A DNA stretch of 64,000 nucleotides, from positions 98,741,698-98,805,697 of the forward strand of contig CM024758.1 of NCBI GenBank assembly GCA_014218235.1. Direction: 5' to 3'. Below, in pieces: positions 20,972-31,488 of this stretch. Source of the stretch: Colocasia esculenta (taxonomy: Eukaryota > Streptophyta > Magnoliopsida > Alismatales > Araceae). The notes under the pieces are model-generated. The model ran no database searches, had not been told where the DNA came from, and was given only the letters and a program-made list of their open reading frames with translations. Position numbers and translations under genes: made by a program. Within the stretch, counting starts at the first letter, position 1, and each line of letters begins with the position of its first letter.

Positions 20972-22417
20972 AATCAATACAAGAAATGGTTGATATGCCA
21001 GAAAAGATTAAGGAGATGTGCAGAAAGCAGAAAATCCCTCGGGTACAAGATGTCTCCCGGAGGAATTTCTTCAAACAATTATGGGAACCTTCCCAAGTCC
21101 TGGGGCAACTTCCATTCTCCGGAAGAGATACTAGAGGATTAGGTTATGATACCAAATCCTCCTATACAGTCAATGTTGTTGGATCATCACCAGAGGTCTG
21201 CAGCACGCAGAATAATCAGGAGTGTTCCAACTCCAACTTTCAAGATATTACTTCAGTTCTATCAAATGGATTATCAAATGAAAAGCTACCAGAAGAATTC
21301 TGCAAGCAATCTTCATCCACAAATTCCGGAGATGAGAATTTCTGAGGTCTACGTCACCAATTCTGGTGACGAAGAAGAGTTCGTAGACCTGCAGCCAGCT
21401 CCCCAAGAAATTGAAGATGGTGGGCAAGCCACTATTGATGAATTAATTGAGCTCAATCTCGGGAGTCAACAAGATCCCCGACCAATCTTTATCAGTGCCA
21501 TTCTCGATGAACAAGAGAGGCAATCTTATCAAATTCTTCTGCTGGAATTCCAAGACTGCTTTGCTTGGAATTATAAAGAAATGCCGGGACTGGAGCCATC
21601 AGTCGCTGAGCATGAATTATCTATACTGCACACGGCCAAGCCTGTCAAACAAGCTCAAAGGCGTATGAGGCATGAACTAGAATTGAAAGTAAATACTGAA
21701 GTCGACAAGCTTTCTGAAGTGGACTTCATTGAGCCATGCATATATCCAATATGGCTCGCCAATATTGTTCTAGTGAAGAAAAAGAATGGTCAAATCCGGA
21801 TATGTATCGATTATAGGGACTTGAATAAAGCATGTCCCAAGGATGATTTCCCAGTCCCAATCACTGAAACAATGGTGGATATGGCCACCGGCTATGAAGC
21901 CTTGTCTTTCATGGACGGGTCTTTCGGCTACAATCAAGTCCGGATGGCGATCAAAGATAAAGATCATACTGCATTCAGATCACCTAAAGGTATCTTCAAC
22001 TACAAGAGGATGCCCTTTGGTTTGAAAAATGCAGGAGCTACATATCAAAGAGCCATGACCAAAATATTTAATGAAATGATCCATGATGTGGTTGAATGCT
22101 ATGTGGATGACTTAGTCGTCAAAACCAAAAAACGGGAGGATCATCTATATGATCTTCGCCGTGTTTTTGAAAGGCTTCGTCAATTCAAATTGAAGATGAA
22201 CCCTATGAAATGTGCATTTGGGGTTTCAAGTGGCAAGTTCCTGGGTTTCATCGTCAAATATCGGGGAATAGAAATAGACCCTGACAAAATCAAGGCAATC
22301 CAGCAACTGCCTCCTCCTCAAAATTTGACAGAGCTAAGGTCACTCCAAGGGAGATTAGCCTATATCAGGCGATTCATATCCAATCTCTCAGAAGATGCAT
22401 GCCGTTCAGCAAACTAA
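20972..22417 (+). pseudogene. Tat reverse transcriptase
   Basis: Frames 20944-21345 and 21146-22417 overlap across a frameshift. The second carries the RT domain: IRICIDYRDLNKACPKDDFP, SFMDGSFGYNQVRM, FNYKRMPFGLKNAGATYQRA, the catalytic YVDD (in ECYVDDLVVKTK) and FLGFIVKYRGIEIDPDK. This enzyme would copy the element's RNA into cDNA. The frame ends just after the thumb region (ISNLSEDACRSAN) at a frameshift near 22390. Compared with the outer copy, the RT core is intact in residues but not in frame with its neighbours. Confidence 0.9.
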
Positions 22418-23080
22418 TGAAGAAGAATGCTCCCTTCATCTGGGACCAAGAATGTCAGGACGCTCTTGAACAAATCAAAGAGTATCTTCTCACTCCTCCA
22501 GTCCTAGGGGCGCCAGTTATTGGAAAGCCTCTTATACTCTATATTGCAGCTATGGATGTATCTTAGCAGAAAGCTAATCGGTCCGGAACTCCGATATGGT
22601 CCAATGGAAAAAGTACGCCTAGCGCTGGTATTTGCTGCAAAGAAATTGAGGCATTATCTGCTGGCTCATGAAATTAAACTCATCTCCAAGTATGATCCCA
22701 TCAAATATCTGCTAAGACAACCCATATTGTCAGGAAGACTCGCGAAATGGGCTCTGCTCCTCATGGAATTTGATATCAGATACATCCCACAAAGGGCAAT
22801 CAAAGGGCAAGGCTTGGCCGAATTCTTAGCCGCACATCCAGTGCCAGAAGATTCCCCTTTATCTATAAACCTCCCAGAAGAAGAAACTCTTTCTCCTGCA
22901 AGTGAAAATTCGATTCTCGGAGAGGTTGCCACAATTGAGCTACCCTCTTGGGAATTATATTTTGATGGAGCTTCTCGAACTCTTCATTATACTGATGGTT
23001 CCACCACCGTCTCTACTGGAGCAGGGATCGTCCTAGTCACTCATATGGAGGGATCTTATATAATTCCTGTGCTCTCATGA
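22394..23080 (+). pseudogene. Tat RNase H and start of archaeal-type RNase H
   Basis: After the RT thumb the reading continues with FIWDQECQDALEQIKEYLL, then loses about 50-60 bases near 22560 relative to the outer element, including part of the RNase H active-site region. The frame from 22520 gives KLRHYLLAHEIKLIS, GRLAKWALLLMEFDI and a spacer, then the second RNase H starting WELYFDGASR and GAGIVLV. A small indel near 23067 ends this frame. A tandem second RNase H is a hallmark of Tat elements. Confidence 0.85.
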
Positions 23081-24791
23081 AGCCACTCACAAATAATGAA
23101 GCTGAATATGAAGCTCTAATTATTGGGCTCCGGTTGGCTCTCGAAATGGGAATCAGAGGCATACAAGTTTATGGTGACTCACAGCTGGTCATCCGACAAA
23201 TATTGGGCCAGTATGAAGTCCGTAAACCACAATTGCTTCCATACTATACCACCGTTATGAAGCTCAAAGAAAAATTCAACTTCTTCGACATATCTTATGT
23301 GCCGAGAAGTGAAAATTCTCAGGCTGATGCTTTAGGCAAATTGGCCTCTGCTATAAAATTGCCTCCTGAAGGGGAATGTGACATAAGTGTCCGTCACAGA
23401 AGGCTCATGCCTAGTATCCTCGACGCTGAGTCTAGTATTACAGTCGAAGAAGCACATACTATAGAGCAAGATACAACAAATGAATCTGAAGATTGGCGCG
23501 AGCCGCTCATCAAAATCAAGAAAGGTTGGCTACCTCCTGATCGAGCACAAAGAATTCAGCTCTTGCGTAGGGCTACATCATATCAAATAATAGCAGATCA
23601 ACTATATAGGCTGGTCTATGAAAAGAAAGGACCAGTCCTCCTCAGATGCTTATCCCTCAAAGAAGCCAAAATCATCATGAAAGAAGTTCACTCCGGGCTG
23701 TGTGGTGCACATCAGACGGGGGAAAAGATGAAAATCAATATTAAGTTAAAAGGCTTCTACTGGCCTACCATGAACGCAGATTGCATCCAATATGCCCGTA
23801 CATGTCATCAGTGTCAAGCATTTGGCCCTATACCAAGGAAATCACCAAATGTATTACATCCCACTACACCTACCTGGCCGTTTGCCGAATGGGGTATGGA
23901 TATTGTGGGACCATTCCCACCCTCATCTCAAGGCCACAAGTTCATACTGGCTGCTACAGATTACTTCTCTCGGTGGGCTGAAGCTATCCCATTGAGGGAG
24001 GTAACCGGAGAATCAGTCGCCAAATTTGTCAAGCAAAACATAATATACAGATTTGGGACTCCTCACAGGATCATATCTGACAATGGGTCACAATTCAGAA
24101 ACAAAACAATATGTGCCTTGGCGGCGAAATTTATATTGATTGGAGAACATCCTCAGTATATAATCCACAGGCAAATGGGTTGGCAGAAGCCTTCAATAAA
24201 ACCCTCTGTAAATTGTTTGCCAAGATAGTCAGCAACAGAAAGCGGGAATGGGGAGAAAAGGTTCATGAAGCCTTATGGGCTTATCGAACTGTGTATAAAA
24301 CCCCTACCGGATGTTCACCTTTCTCCTTGGTATATGGAGCTGAGGCTATGATCCCTATAGAAATTGAAATGACATCCTATCGGGTGGCAATCCAAGGAGA
24401 ACTACAAAATCAAGATCAAGATCAAATGGAAAGGAGACTTGAGGAGCTCTCCAATCTAGAAGGAAGGCGCCTTGAAGCATATAAGTCTCTCCAAGTATAT
24501 CAGGCTAGAATGGTTCGAGCGTTCGATAAATTAGCAAGACCCAGAGCTTTTAAGCAAGGGGATCTTGTCATGGTCAAATGCAGAGAAGCAATGGCCGGAA
24601 AGTCATGTGGCAAACTGCAACCCACTTGGCTCGGTCCATATATCGTCACTCTGGCATATGAAGGAGGCGCATATCGGCTAGTTGACCATAAAGGTAATGT
24701 GCCCTTTCCCCCGCTTAACGGGAAACACCTGAAATTGTATCATGCGCCAGAGCATGAATTCCCTGGCCAGCCACCAAAACAAAAAGCCTAA
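23077..24791 (+). pseudogene. Tat archaeal-type RNase H end and integrase
   Basis: The frame from 23077 continues the second RNase H (LTNNEAEYEALIIGLRLALE, VYGDSQLVIRQ, RSENSQADALGKLAS). Integrase follows: an H-H-C-C zinc region (HSGLCGAHQTGEK ... CHQCQAFG) and the core with its D-D-E residues in WGMDIVGPFPPSS, IISDNGSQF and the NPQANGLAEAFNK helix. A one-base deletion near 24133 falls between the second Asp and the Glu; the frame from 24111 carries the rest to TAA at 24789-24791. The C-terminal part has LGPYIVTLAYEGGAYRL and GKHLKLYHAPEHEFPGQ, a GPY-like module. Downstream is non-coding. Confidence 0.9.
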
Positions 24792-25604
24792 CTACCCAAA
24801 AGGGCTCAAAGCCGAAAGATAATGAAAAATGGTGAAATGAATTGTGCCATAGATAGGGACAAAGGAATCAAACTTCCACTTGCCCGTCATATACTCCAAA
24901 CCTTTCAGTCCCTGCCGAGCATGAAGCCAAGGGCATTTCATGTATAAACCCCAAAAAAAAAGAGAGAGAAAATCCAATGAAAAATGGAGGCTTATTTTGC
25001 ATATCCCGCCAAATGAGGTTCCGAGCTACAATGATAAGCAACGTCAAATCCAAATACCAAAACCATAGCCAACAAACCAAAAAAGGTAGGCTATGTCAAA
25101 TCCAAAATACCAAAACCATAGCCAGCAAACCAAAAAGGTAGGCTATGTCAAAACCATACCATGACCATAGCCAACAAACCACAAAGGTAGACTATGTCAA
25201 ACCCAAATCAAATCATCACCATAGCCAACAAACCAAAAAGGTAGGCTATGTCAAATCCAAAATACCAAAACCATAGCCACAAACCAAAAAGGTAGGCTAT
25301 GTCAAATCCAAAATACCAAAACCATAGCCAGCAAACCAAAAAGGTAGGCTATGTCAAAACCATACCATGACCATAGCCAACAAACCACAAAGGTAGGCTA
25401 TGTCAAACCCAAATCAAATCATCACCATAGCCAACAAACCAAAAAGGTAGGCTATGTCAGATCCAAAAATACCAAAAAAATCATAGCTAGCAAATCAAAA
25501 AGGTAGGCTATGTCAAATCCAAAACCAAGACCAAGACTAAAATAACCTAAACCCCAAATTCAAACCTAAACTCCATACCAAAGTCCACAACAATATCCAA
25601 AGTA
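24792..25604 (+). repeat. Post-pol spacer with about nine tandem hairpin units
   Basis: From about 25036 to 25520 a roughly 50-bp unit recurs about nine times: ACCATAGCCAACAAACC, AAAAGGTAGGCTATGTC, AAATCC. CATAGCC and GGCTATG within each unit can pair across a 17-20 base loop. The outer element has a diverged equivalent at about 34560-35010 in the matching place. No coding region seen. Confidence 0.75.
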
Positions 25605-26930
25605 AAAAAAAGGGGGGGGGGGTTAAAAATAAAGATACCCCGATGGACTTAAGTATATGATTCCTTGTGTACTTAAGGGTAAAAAAATCAAAAAAATCCA
25701 GCTAAGGTGAAAACCCGAGAGGGCGCTTCAGGCAAAAATAGATAACCCCTCAACGTGAAAACCCGAAAGGGCGCGTTGGAAAAAGCTAAAGGGGGCCAGT
25801 CTTGGTGAAAACCCGAAAGGGCGCTAAGGCTGGTAATGTAACAAAAAAGAAAGAAAAAAAATGAAATGATGAAAAGGAGGATTTCTCAGTTCTCCATTCA
25901 TACAGGTCACCACATTACAAACTTGCGGAGGGTGACAGATACCACATAGAAAAGAGATCAAGGCAATAAGCCCAATATACAAATATTGTGCTGTGAAACA
26001 AAGGCAGGAAGGCTTCTTCCTCTCCAGCCATTCAAATCCGAGTGCAAACCCCTTTATCCCGGCACAAAGCCATCAAGAAGGGGCGAAATTCAAATTCCAA
26101 AGTCAAGCAATGAATGCCACTCCAGAGCCCATTCAAAACCAAGTCCAGGGCTAAATCAGACCCAAATCTCATATTCATATCCAAACCCAAATCCAAAATA
26201 CCACAAAGGTGACCCAAGTCACCCAACATACTCATATCCAAACCCAAAATCCAAAATACCACAAAGGTGACCCAAGTCACCCAACTTACTCATATTCAAA
26301 CCCAAATCCACATCCAAATCCAAATTCCAAGTCCAAATTCCAAATCCAAATTCAAATCTCAAACCACATCTGAAACCATCACTCATTCCACAACCAAACC
26401 TTTAGCCATTCAACCATCCAAGTCAGTCGAGCCTTCGACAGCCTTGGTAAAAAAAAGAAAAAAGAAAGAAACAAAAAAGGGGTTAAAAAATAGAGATACC
26501 CCATGGACTTAAGTATACGGCTCACCGTATGCTTGAGGGTAAAAAGATCAAAAAATCCAGCTGAGGTGAAAACCCGAGAGGGCGCTTCAGGCAAAAATGG
26601 ATAACCCCTCAACGTGAAAACCCGAAAGGGCGCGTTGGAAAAAGCTAAAGGGGGCTAGTCTTGGTGAAAACCCGAAAGGGCGCTAAGGCTGGTAATGTGA
26701 AAAAAAAAAAGAAGAAAAAAAAGGGAGAGAATGAAAGAAGGAATTTTCGTGTCCTTCATATTTATATATTCATAAAGTCATAGGTCACCCTATTACAGAT
26801 TCATAAAGGGTGACAGATAGTCACACACTACATACAAGGCAAAAAAGCAAATTAAGACAACGAGTCTAATATACAAAGGTTATGTTGAGAAGCAAAGCCA
26901 GGAGGGTGCCTTCTTCTGCAGCCGCTCTGC
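25605..26930 (+). repeat. Diverged direct duplication with CCCGAAAGGG hairpins
   Basis: Blocks 25605-26035 and 26473-26930 are diverged copies of each other. Each starts with a purine tract and AGATACCCC, then has three motifs of the form GTGAAAACCCGAAAGGGCGC (25705-25830 and 26564-26690; the first of each three reads GAGAGGG), then a GGTCACC...GGGTGACAGATA segment and the end of the antisense-gene region. CCC-GAAA-GGG can form a tetraloop hairpin. Between the blocks (26036-26472) lies low-complexity CCAAATCC-type repeat. Confidence 0.7.
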
Positions 26931-28022
26931 CTTCTGAGCTTTGGAAGATCTGGGCCGGCGAGAGTCGTTTCCATCTCTAACATGGAGGCCTCCCTCTTCG
27001 GGGTCTTCAACTTCATCCCTAGCATCTTGATCCTGACAAGATATTGCATCGCCAAGCTCGCGTTCCAGCCGAGCAATACTCTTTTCTCTTGCGGCCATCC
27101 GCAGTTCTCGCGTCTTCCGACGCTTGCGCACTTCAGCAACCTGGAGGTCACCGGCTTCAGTGTCGCTCTCCAGAGCTTCATTCCGCCGGGCCCAGGTCGT
27201 CTTGACCTGACGGGTGTACACCCTGTTCCAAACATCGGTGATAAAATTCATCCAACGCTCCTGTTGGACTCCCATGCTAAAGGCAGATCCGATATGTTGC
27301 TCCAGCGCCTCTCGAATAACTTCAAAAGGCACCGGGTCCATGGAATCTGCCAATGCCGTTATTCAGCCAACAAGGAATTCTCAGCAGCCATCATCAGCAA
27401 AATGCGGGGCTGGTTGCGCGCCTGCAGGCCATCTTATACCATGCTCAGGGGGAGCACCAACCTCCAAGGGCGGAGGGCTCTCCTCGTCAGGATTCGGCAC
27501 AGTGTCTGCCCAAGAAAAGAAATCAGCAGCAAGGAAAAAGCTGTAGCAAGATAAAGCTAGTAAAACACCAACTCAATGATGCAAGCCATAAAGCTCGGCT
27601 CCTGTTCACTTGGAATAGGGTTTTTGGCTTCCTCCTCAGCCTCAGATTCTGAAGGTTGAGCGAGATTGGATGGTCCAGGACACAGATCTTGAGAGGAGCT
27701 GGGAAAATATTGCGGATTTGAATAAAATTGCTCCCCATCATATGGGAAGGTTGGAGGGTCACAGGTAGAATCTGCCTGTTGAAGGCCTCCGCCTCCACCT
27801 GTTGTGTCGCCTACTTGAAAGGCGGATTGAGCTGGGAAATCCAAAAGCGGGCTCAGTGAAATTCCCCAACTCAGGATGGAGAAGCTCGCTCCTGAGACAG
27901 AATATGAATCTGTCATTCCCCAGCCAAACAGTTGATCACAGAATTCTGTCCCTTTTAAAAGCAAATACAGCAAGGGAGAAGGATTCGTCATGAAAAGAAA
28001 TATGTTATGAAAAACTCTATAC
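26880..28022 (-). CDS. Antisense PMD gene, 3' exons (boundaries uncertain)
   Basis: Several minus-strand pieces look coding: an acidic segment at about 27770-27570 (SESEAEEEAKNPIPSEQEPS), a short piece near 27490-27425 (DEESPPPLEVGAPPEHG) and a final stretch from 27353 to the stop at 26880. The final stretch contains VIREALEQHIGSAF, a charged helix (RKRRKTRELRMAAREKSIAR) and a basic tail. I could not fix all junctions in one consistent phase. The final charged helix suggests a coiled coil, as in the outer and third elements' antisense genes. Confidence 0.5.
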
Positions 28023-28359
28023 GGGTTTAAGAAAATCGGCTCATCAAAAGAAGTTGTCCCTACAGGAGGTTCCTCCACAGGTCTCGGAATATAGACCTCA
28101 ACGGGGGCAGAAGAATACTCTCCCCCTGAAGCTCCCAGTTCTGCATATGTAAAGTCTGGGCAGTCAACATCTGCTTCTACCACCCCAGAAAATGCAAAAT
28201 GAGAGGGAACTCCATCAGTCCCCTCTTCGGGCGAAGGATCTGCCATAGCCTGTAGAGTGCTCCCGTTTCCCTCGCCATGAAAAATAGAGGGACTCTCAAG
28301 CAAAGAATCACACTCATCTGGAAGGGGTGAACTGGTGCCCGCCTCATCAGTCTCATCAT
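28023..28359 (-). CDS. Antisense PMD gene, exon 3
   Basis: The acceptor GCACTAG and one carried-over base give the frame DDETDEAGTSSPLPDE, continuing through an acidic, Ser/Pro-rich region (GASGGEYSSAPVEVYIPRPV). A donor GTATAG lies at 28022. Three consecutive phase matches support a genuinely spliced gene. Confidence 0.65.
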
Positions 28360-28438
28360 CTAGTGCGGGAAAGTATAGAAGAAATCAATATGAGAACCAA
28401 TGATAAAGGGAAAGATGGGAAATGATAGAAGGGTGTAC

Positions 28439-28558
28439 CACTCGAGAGGGCATAAACAATTTCTTTGGCCTTTTCGGCTCTTCTATTGGTAGAGGAAGAA
28501 GGAGCGTCAGGGCGAGTCCCGTTGCCCCTATCCCTGTTAATCCTCAAAGCAGGAGTAG
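28439..28558 (-). CDS. Antisense PMD gene, exon 2
   Basis: Follows a 85-nt intron with a long pyrimidine tract and acceptor CTTCCAG. It enters with one base carried over and reads through a basic, polar segment (INRDRGNGTRPDAPSSSTNR). It ends with one base before the donor GTACAC. Confidence 0.65.
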
Positions 28559-28643
28559 CTGGAAGACGAGGTCACCATAAAAAAAAAAAAGAGGAAAAAA
28601 AAAAGAAGAAACAAAAAAAGGGAGGGAGAAAGGGGTGGCATAC

Positions 28644-31305
28644 GTGCTGACTCTGATGAAGGCCTTGGTACCAGCTCAGGGAAGGTGGTGCTGCAAGCTT
28701 TCCTCACTTTCTTCATAATATCCTGGACATCCTGAAATGTCTTGGCATTTTCCAGCCGAGGGATATATTCCAGAGGCCCAATATTGCCAATTACATTGAT
28801 AAGATGTCTTTCCCATCGTGTCCATCCAGGATGGCCAATGCTCTCTGGAGGTAGCTTTTTCAACAAAGGAACTGTAGGAGAGTGACCGCAGTTAGATAAT
28901 AAATGATTCCACCAGCAATATGATGAAGAATCATCGCTGGTGACTGGGGCTTTTGTCCAAAACAGCTCTACGGATGCCAGGAGCGATATTTCCCCCTGAT
29001 AATAATATCTGTCATTTTCAGCCTTCGTATTATGTGACATACTGGCATCATAATGCTTCTTATATGAGGCGGCTATGCTGGAAAAGTGCCGGTTAAGATA
29101 TTCCTCATCAATGTAGATCGGGGACAAGCTGTACTGCACAAGCCTAGAATCCTCCCTCTCCCTTATTTTGCCAGGGGAGAGTCGGAAAATACCGCTCCGG
29201 TCAAACCACCATCGGACATAAAATATATCCATATGTCCCGTCATTCCCTGTGCAGGAAGGGCACATGCTGAACCTGTTTCAGGACGACGGAAATAATTCC
29301 ACCAACTTGCTGCCGTCATATGAACATCATGACCACGGTGGAGTCGAAATGACAATGAAAATTCCGCAGATGGTGGGATAGATTGATCATACCCAAAATT
29401 TCTGGCAAATCGCGAAGGGTAATAAGGCTCAGTGATAAGAGTCGATCCCGCGCGATACACCAATACTCCGGGTCGAATACAGCATAACCAGTCCTGATAT
29501 ACAGACTGGCTGGAGCTATCGCTACTTGCTGAATGATATTGTGTCCCATTGGAGGTCTGGGTGCAGAAAGGCCTGGTTCCCCGGGATGCATTGTCAAATT
29601 GAAGTAGCCCTTGCTCGTTGTTCGGCAGAAAAGATAAACTGGATCTGGTACTCATCAGCTCTGTCAGTGGATCTCCAGCTAGACAATTCCGGAACATTAA
29701 GATTAATGGAGCTGATGGGCGAGGCAAATCAATTGTCTGACACAAACTAGGCAGCAAGAGGCCGGCCCAAGCACTCAAGTAATGGGTGGGTAGCTGTACC
29801 TTCCGATCTCGAGGACTGGGATGTGAACTCAACGATCCCAACCCGTGGAATATATTTGCTAATGCTGCAGGGGCCAGAGCAAGTTGACGGCCCTCTGCCA
29901 GAAGACAAGCAGGATAAATTAAGCCTGGCCGAAGATATTCTTCTTCTCCATGGGGAACAACAAAACTGGATAGCCAGTAAACTAAGTAAGCGGCCAAATA
30001 AGTACGGTCAGGTAGCCGCCGAGGATTCCAACCCATATCCTTCGGGGCACAGATGAATCGTCCCCGGGAAGGCTTCTTCACCTCCAGCTGTTGATATTCT
30101 TCCAAACAGCGAGTCTCGATTGAAAAACTCTCGAAGAAGCAAAATGGCCCATTATAAAAATATCGAAGCCAGGCATTTTGACTGACTCTTACAGTCGAGG
30201 AAGACAAGGATGCTCTATCTTTTTTTCCGACACGGGCCAGATCCCGCCATACTTTTGTCAGGAAACGGAGGCTATATGGATAGAAATATTGGCCGGAGCC
30301 ATTACTACGATGGCTGTGTAAGTCGTCTAATACTACTTCTTCATAAAGAAGCCCAGATATTGGCAGGCCTGAAATTTGGTGAAAACCCCATAAGTCAATG
30401 GAAGTTTCACCCTCAGCCGTCCCGAAAGTATTCCATCGGGGGCTGAATCTCTCCACCAAACCTCGGAGAATACCTGTGTAACAAGGGTAGTCATACAATG
30501 CTGCCTCAACAGCTCCATAGATACCAGATCTTTTCAAGATTTCACCATAGTGATGCAGAATGCCAGTCAACCATTCTGTGGCCCCATAGCGAAAAATATG
30601 AGAAGACACAACTGACCAGTGGCCATACCAGCTGGGAGAAGTGAAATCAATAATCCGATCCAAAAGACATCGGATGTCATGACTTCCGGCAGCATACCGA
30701 GAGTCACCAGGCATCAGATAAGTGTCATTAATCTCCATCGCAGTTGTATGATGATTCTGCAAGTTCCAAATGACAGGGGACATCTTCCGTGACCGAGTAT
30801 AACAATCAGAATCACGGCTAAAAGGGCCAAGATTATCAACCGTTGGCATCCTCTTCAAAGTCATATATTCCAGAGGGAAACTGGGATAGGAAAAGGCACA
30901 GGTACCCAGGAGGCTATCCCGGAACCTTAAAATGGCAAATTCCAGATATCTCCTCTCGGCCAAAATACAAGGATCATTCTCAAGCATATTAGGTGGGATG
31001 AACTGTTGGATAAAGGAGAATAATTCCCTATCAGATGGGAAATGGCTTGGATAGCCTCCTTTTCGCACATAATGATAAGTTCCCTTTTGACGACAAATGC
31101 GAGAATAATCTACTGAGCCATTTGGTGCAAGGCCTTCAGGGTTAAGGGTTGCTACTACATGGTAACCGCTATCCAGGGAGGATAAATTGGCTTCAGTAAT
31201 ACGGGGCCTCGCCAGGGCAGGCATCATAATTCCTTTTGGAACGACCCCGTCACGGGTCTTCTGGCTATGACTGTCACGACCCAAGTAGTTCTTTTTGAAA
31301 GGCAT
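28644..31305 (-). CDS. Antisense plant mobile domain (PMD) gene, exon 1
   Basis: Uninterrupted minus-strand exon of 887 codons plus one base, starting at the ATG at 31305 (MPFKKNYLGRDSHSQ); an in-frame ATG 49 codons upstream would add a hydrophobic, less plausible leader. I recognise the plant mobile domain ('aminotransferase-like', PF10536) from the ordered words IDLWGFHQISGLPISGLLYE, LPDRTYLAAYLVYWLSSFVV, YLRPGLIYPACLLAEGRQLA, LANIFHGLG and LPTHYLSAWAGLL. PMD proteins occur as host genes and as transposon cargo; MAIN/MAIL1 act in gene silencing. The donor GTATGC (28643-28638) and next exon are phase-matched. The gene lies antisense between pol and the 3' LTR. Its long open frame contrasts with the broken sense genes. 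Confidence 0.8.
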
Positions 31306-31471
31306 GGTCAAAAGCCTGAAAAGAAGAAGTGCAGGCAGAAGAAAATGAGAAAAATGGATAAAGATGCTAAGCCCAGCTAAGCAAAATCCGGAAGCAACAC
31401 AGAGATACTTCGGAATGCAAAGCAAGAATTCACACGGGCCGCGTGCCGTCACTTGTTGATTCCGGCACGTG

Positions 31472-31488
31472 TCCCGTGGGGGGCATTT
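31472..31488 (+). promoter_or_regulatory. Polypurine tract of the nested Tat element
   Basis: CGTGGGGGGCATT lies immediately before the 3' LTR start TGTTGCAAGG, the expected plus-strand priming position. Confidence 0.7.

Noticed and set aside
22520..23080. Separate gene starting at the ATG at 22520
   Set aside because: This is the RNase H part of the retroelement pol polyprotein after a frameshift, not an independent ORF.
25036..25520. CRISPR-like repeat array
   Set aside because: Adjacent degenerate ~50-bp units without unique spacers, inside a plant retrotransposon.
27557..28303. Single continuous 248-codon antisense exon
   Set aside because: Only the first part (to 28023) looks coding; the middle is hydrophobic and intron-like with a GTATAG donor, so it is read as exons plus introns.
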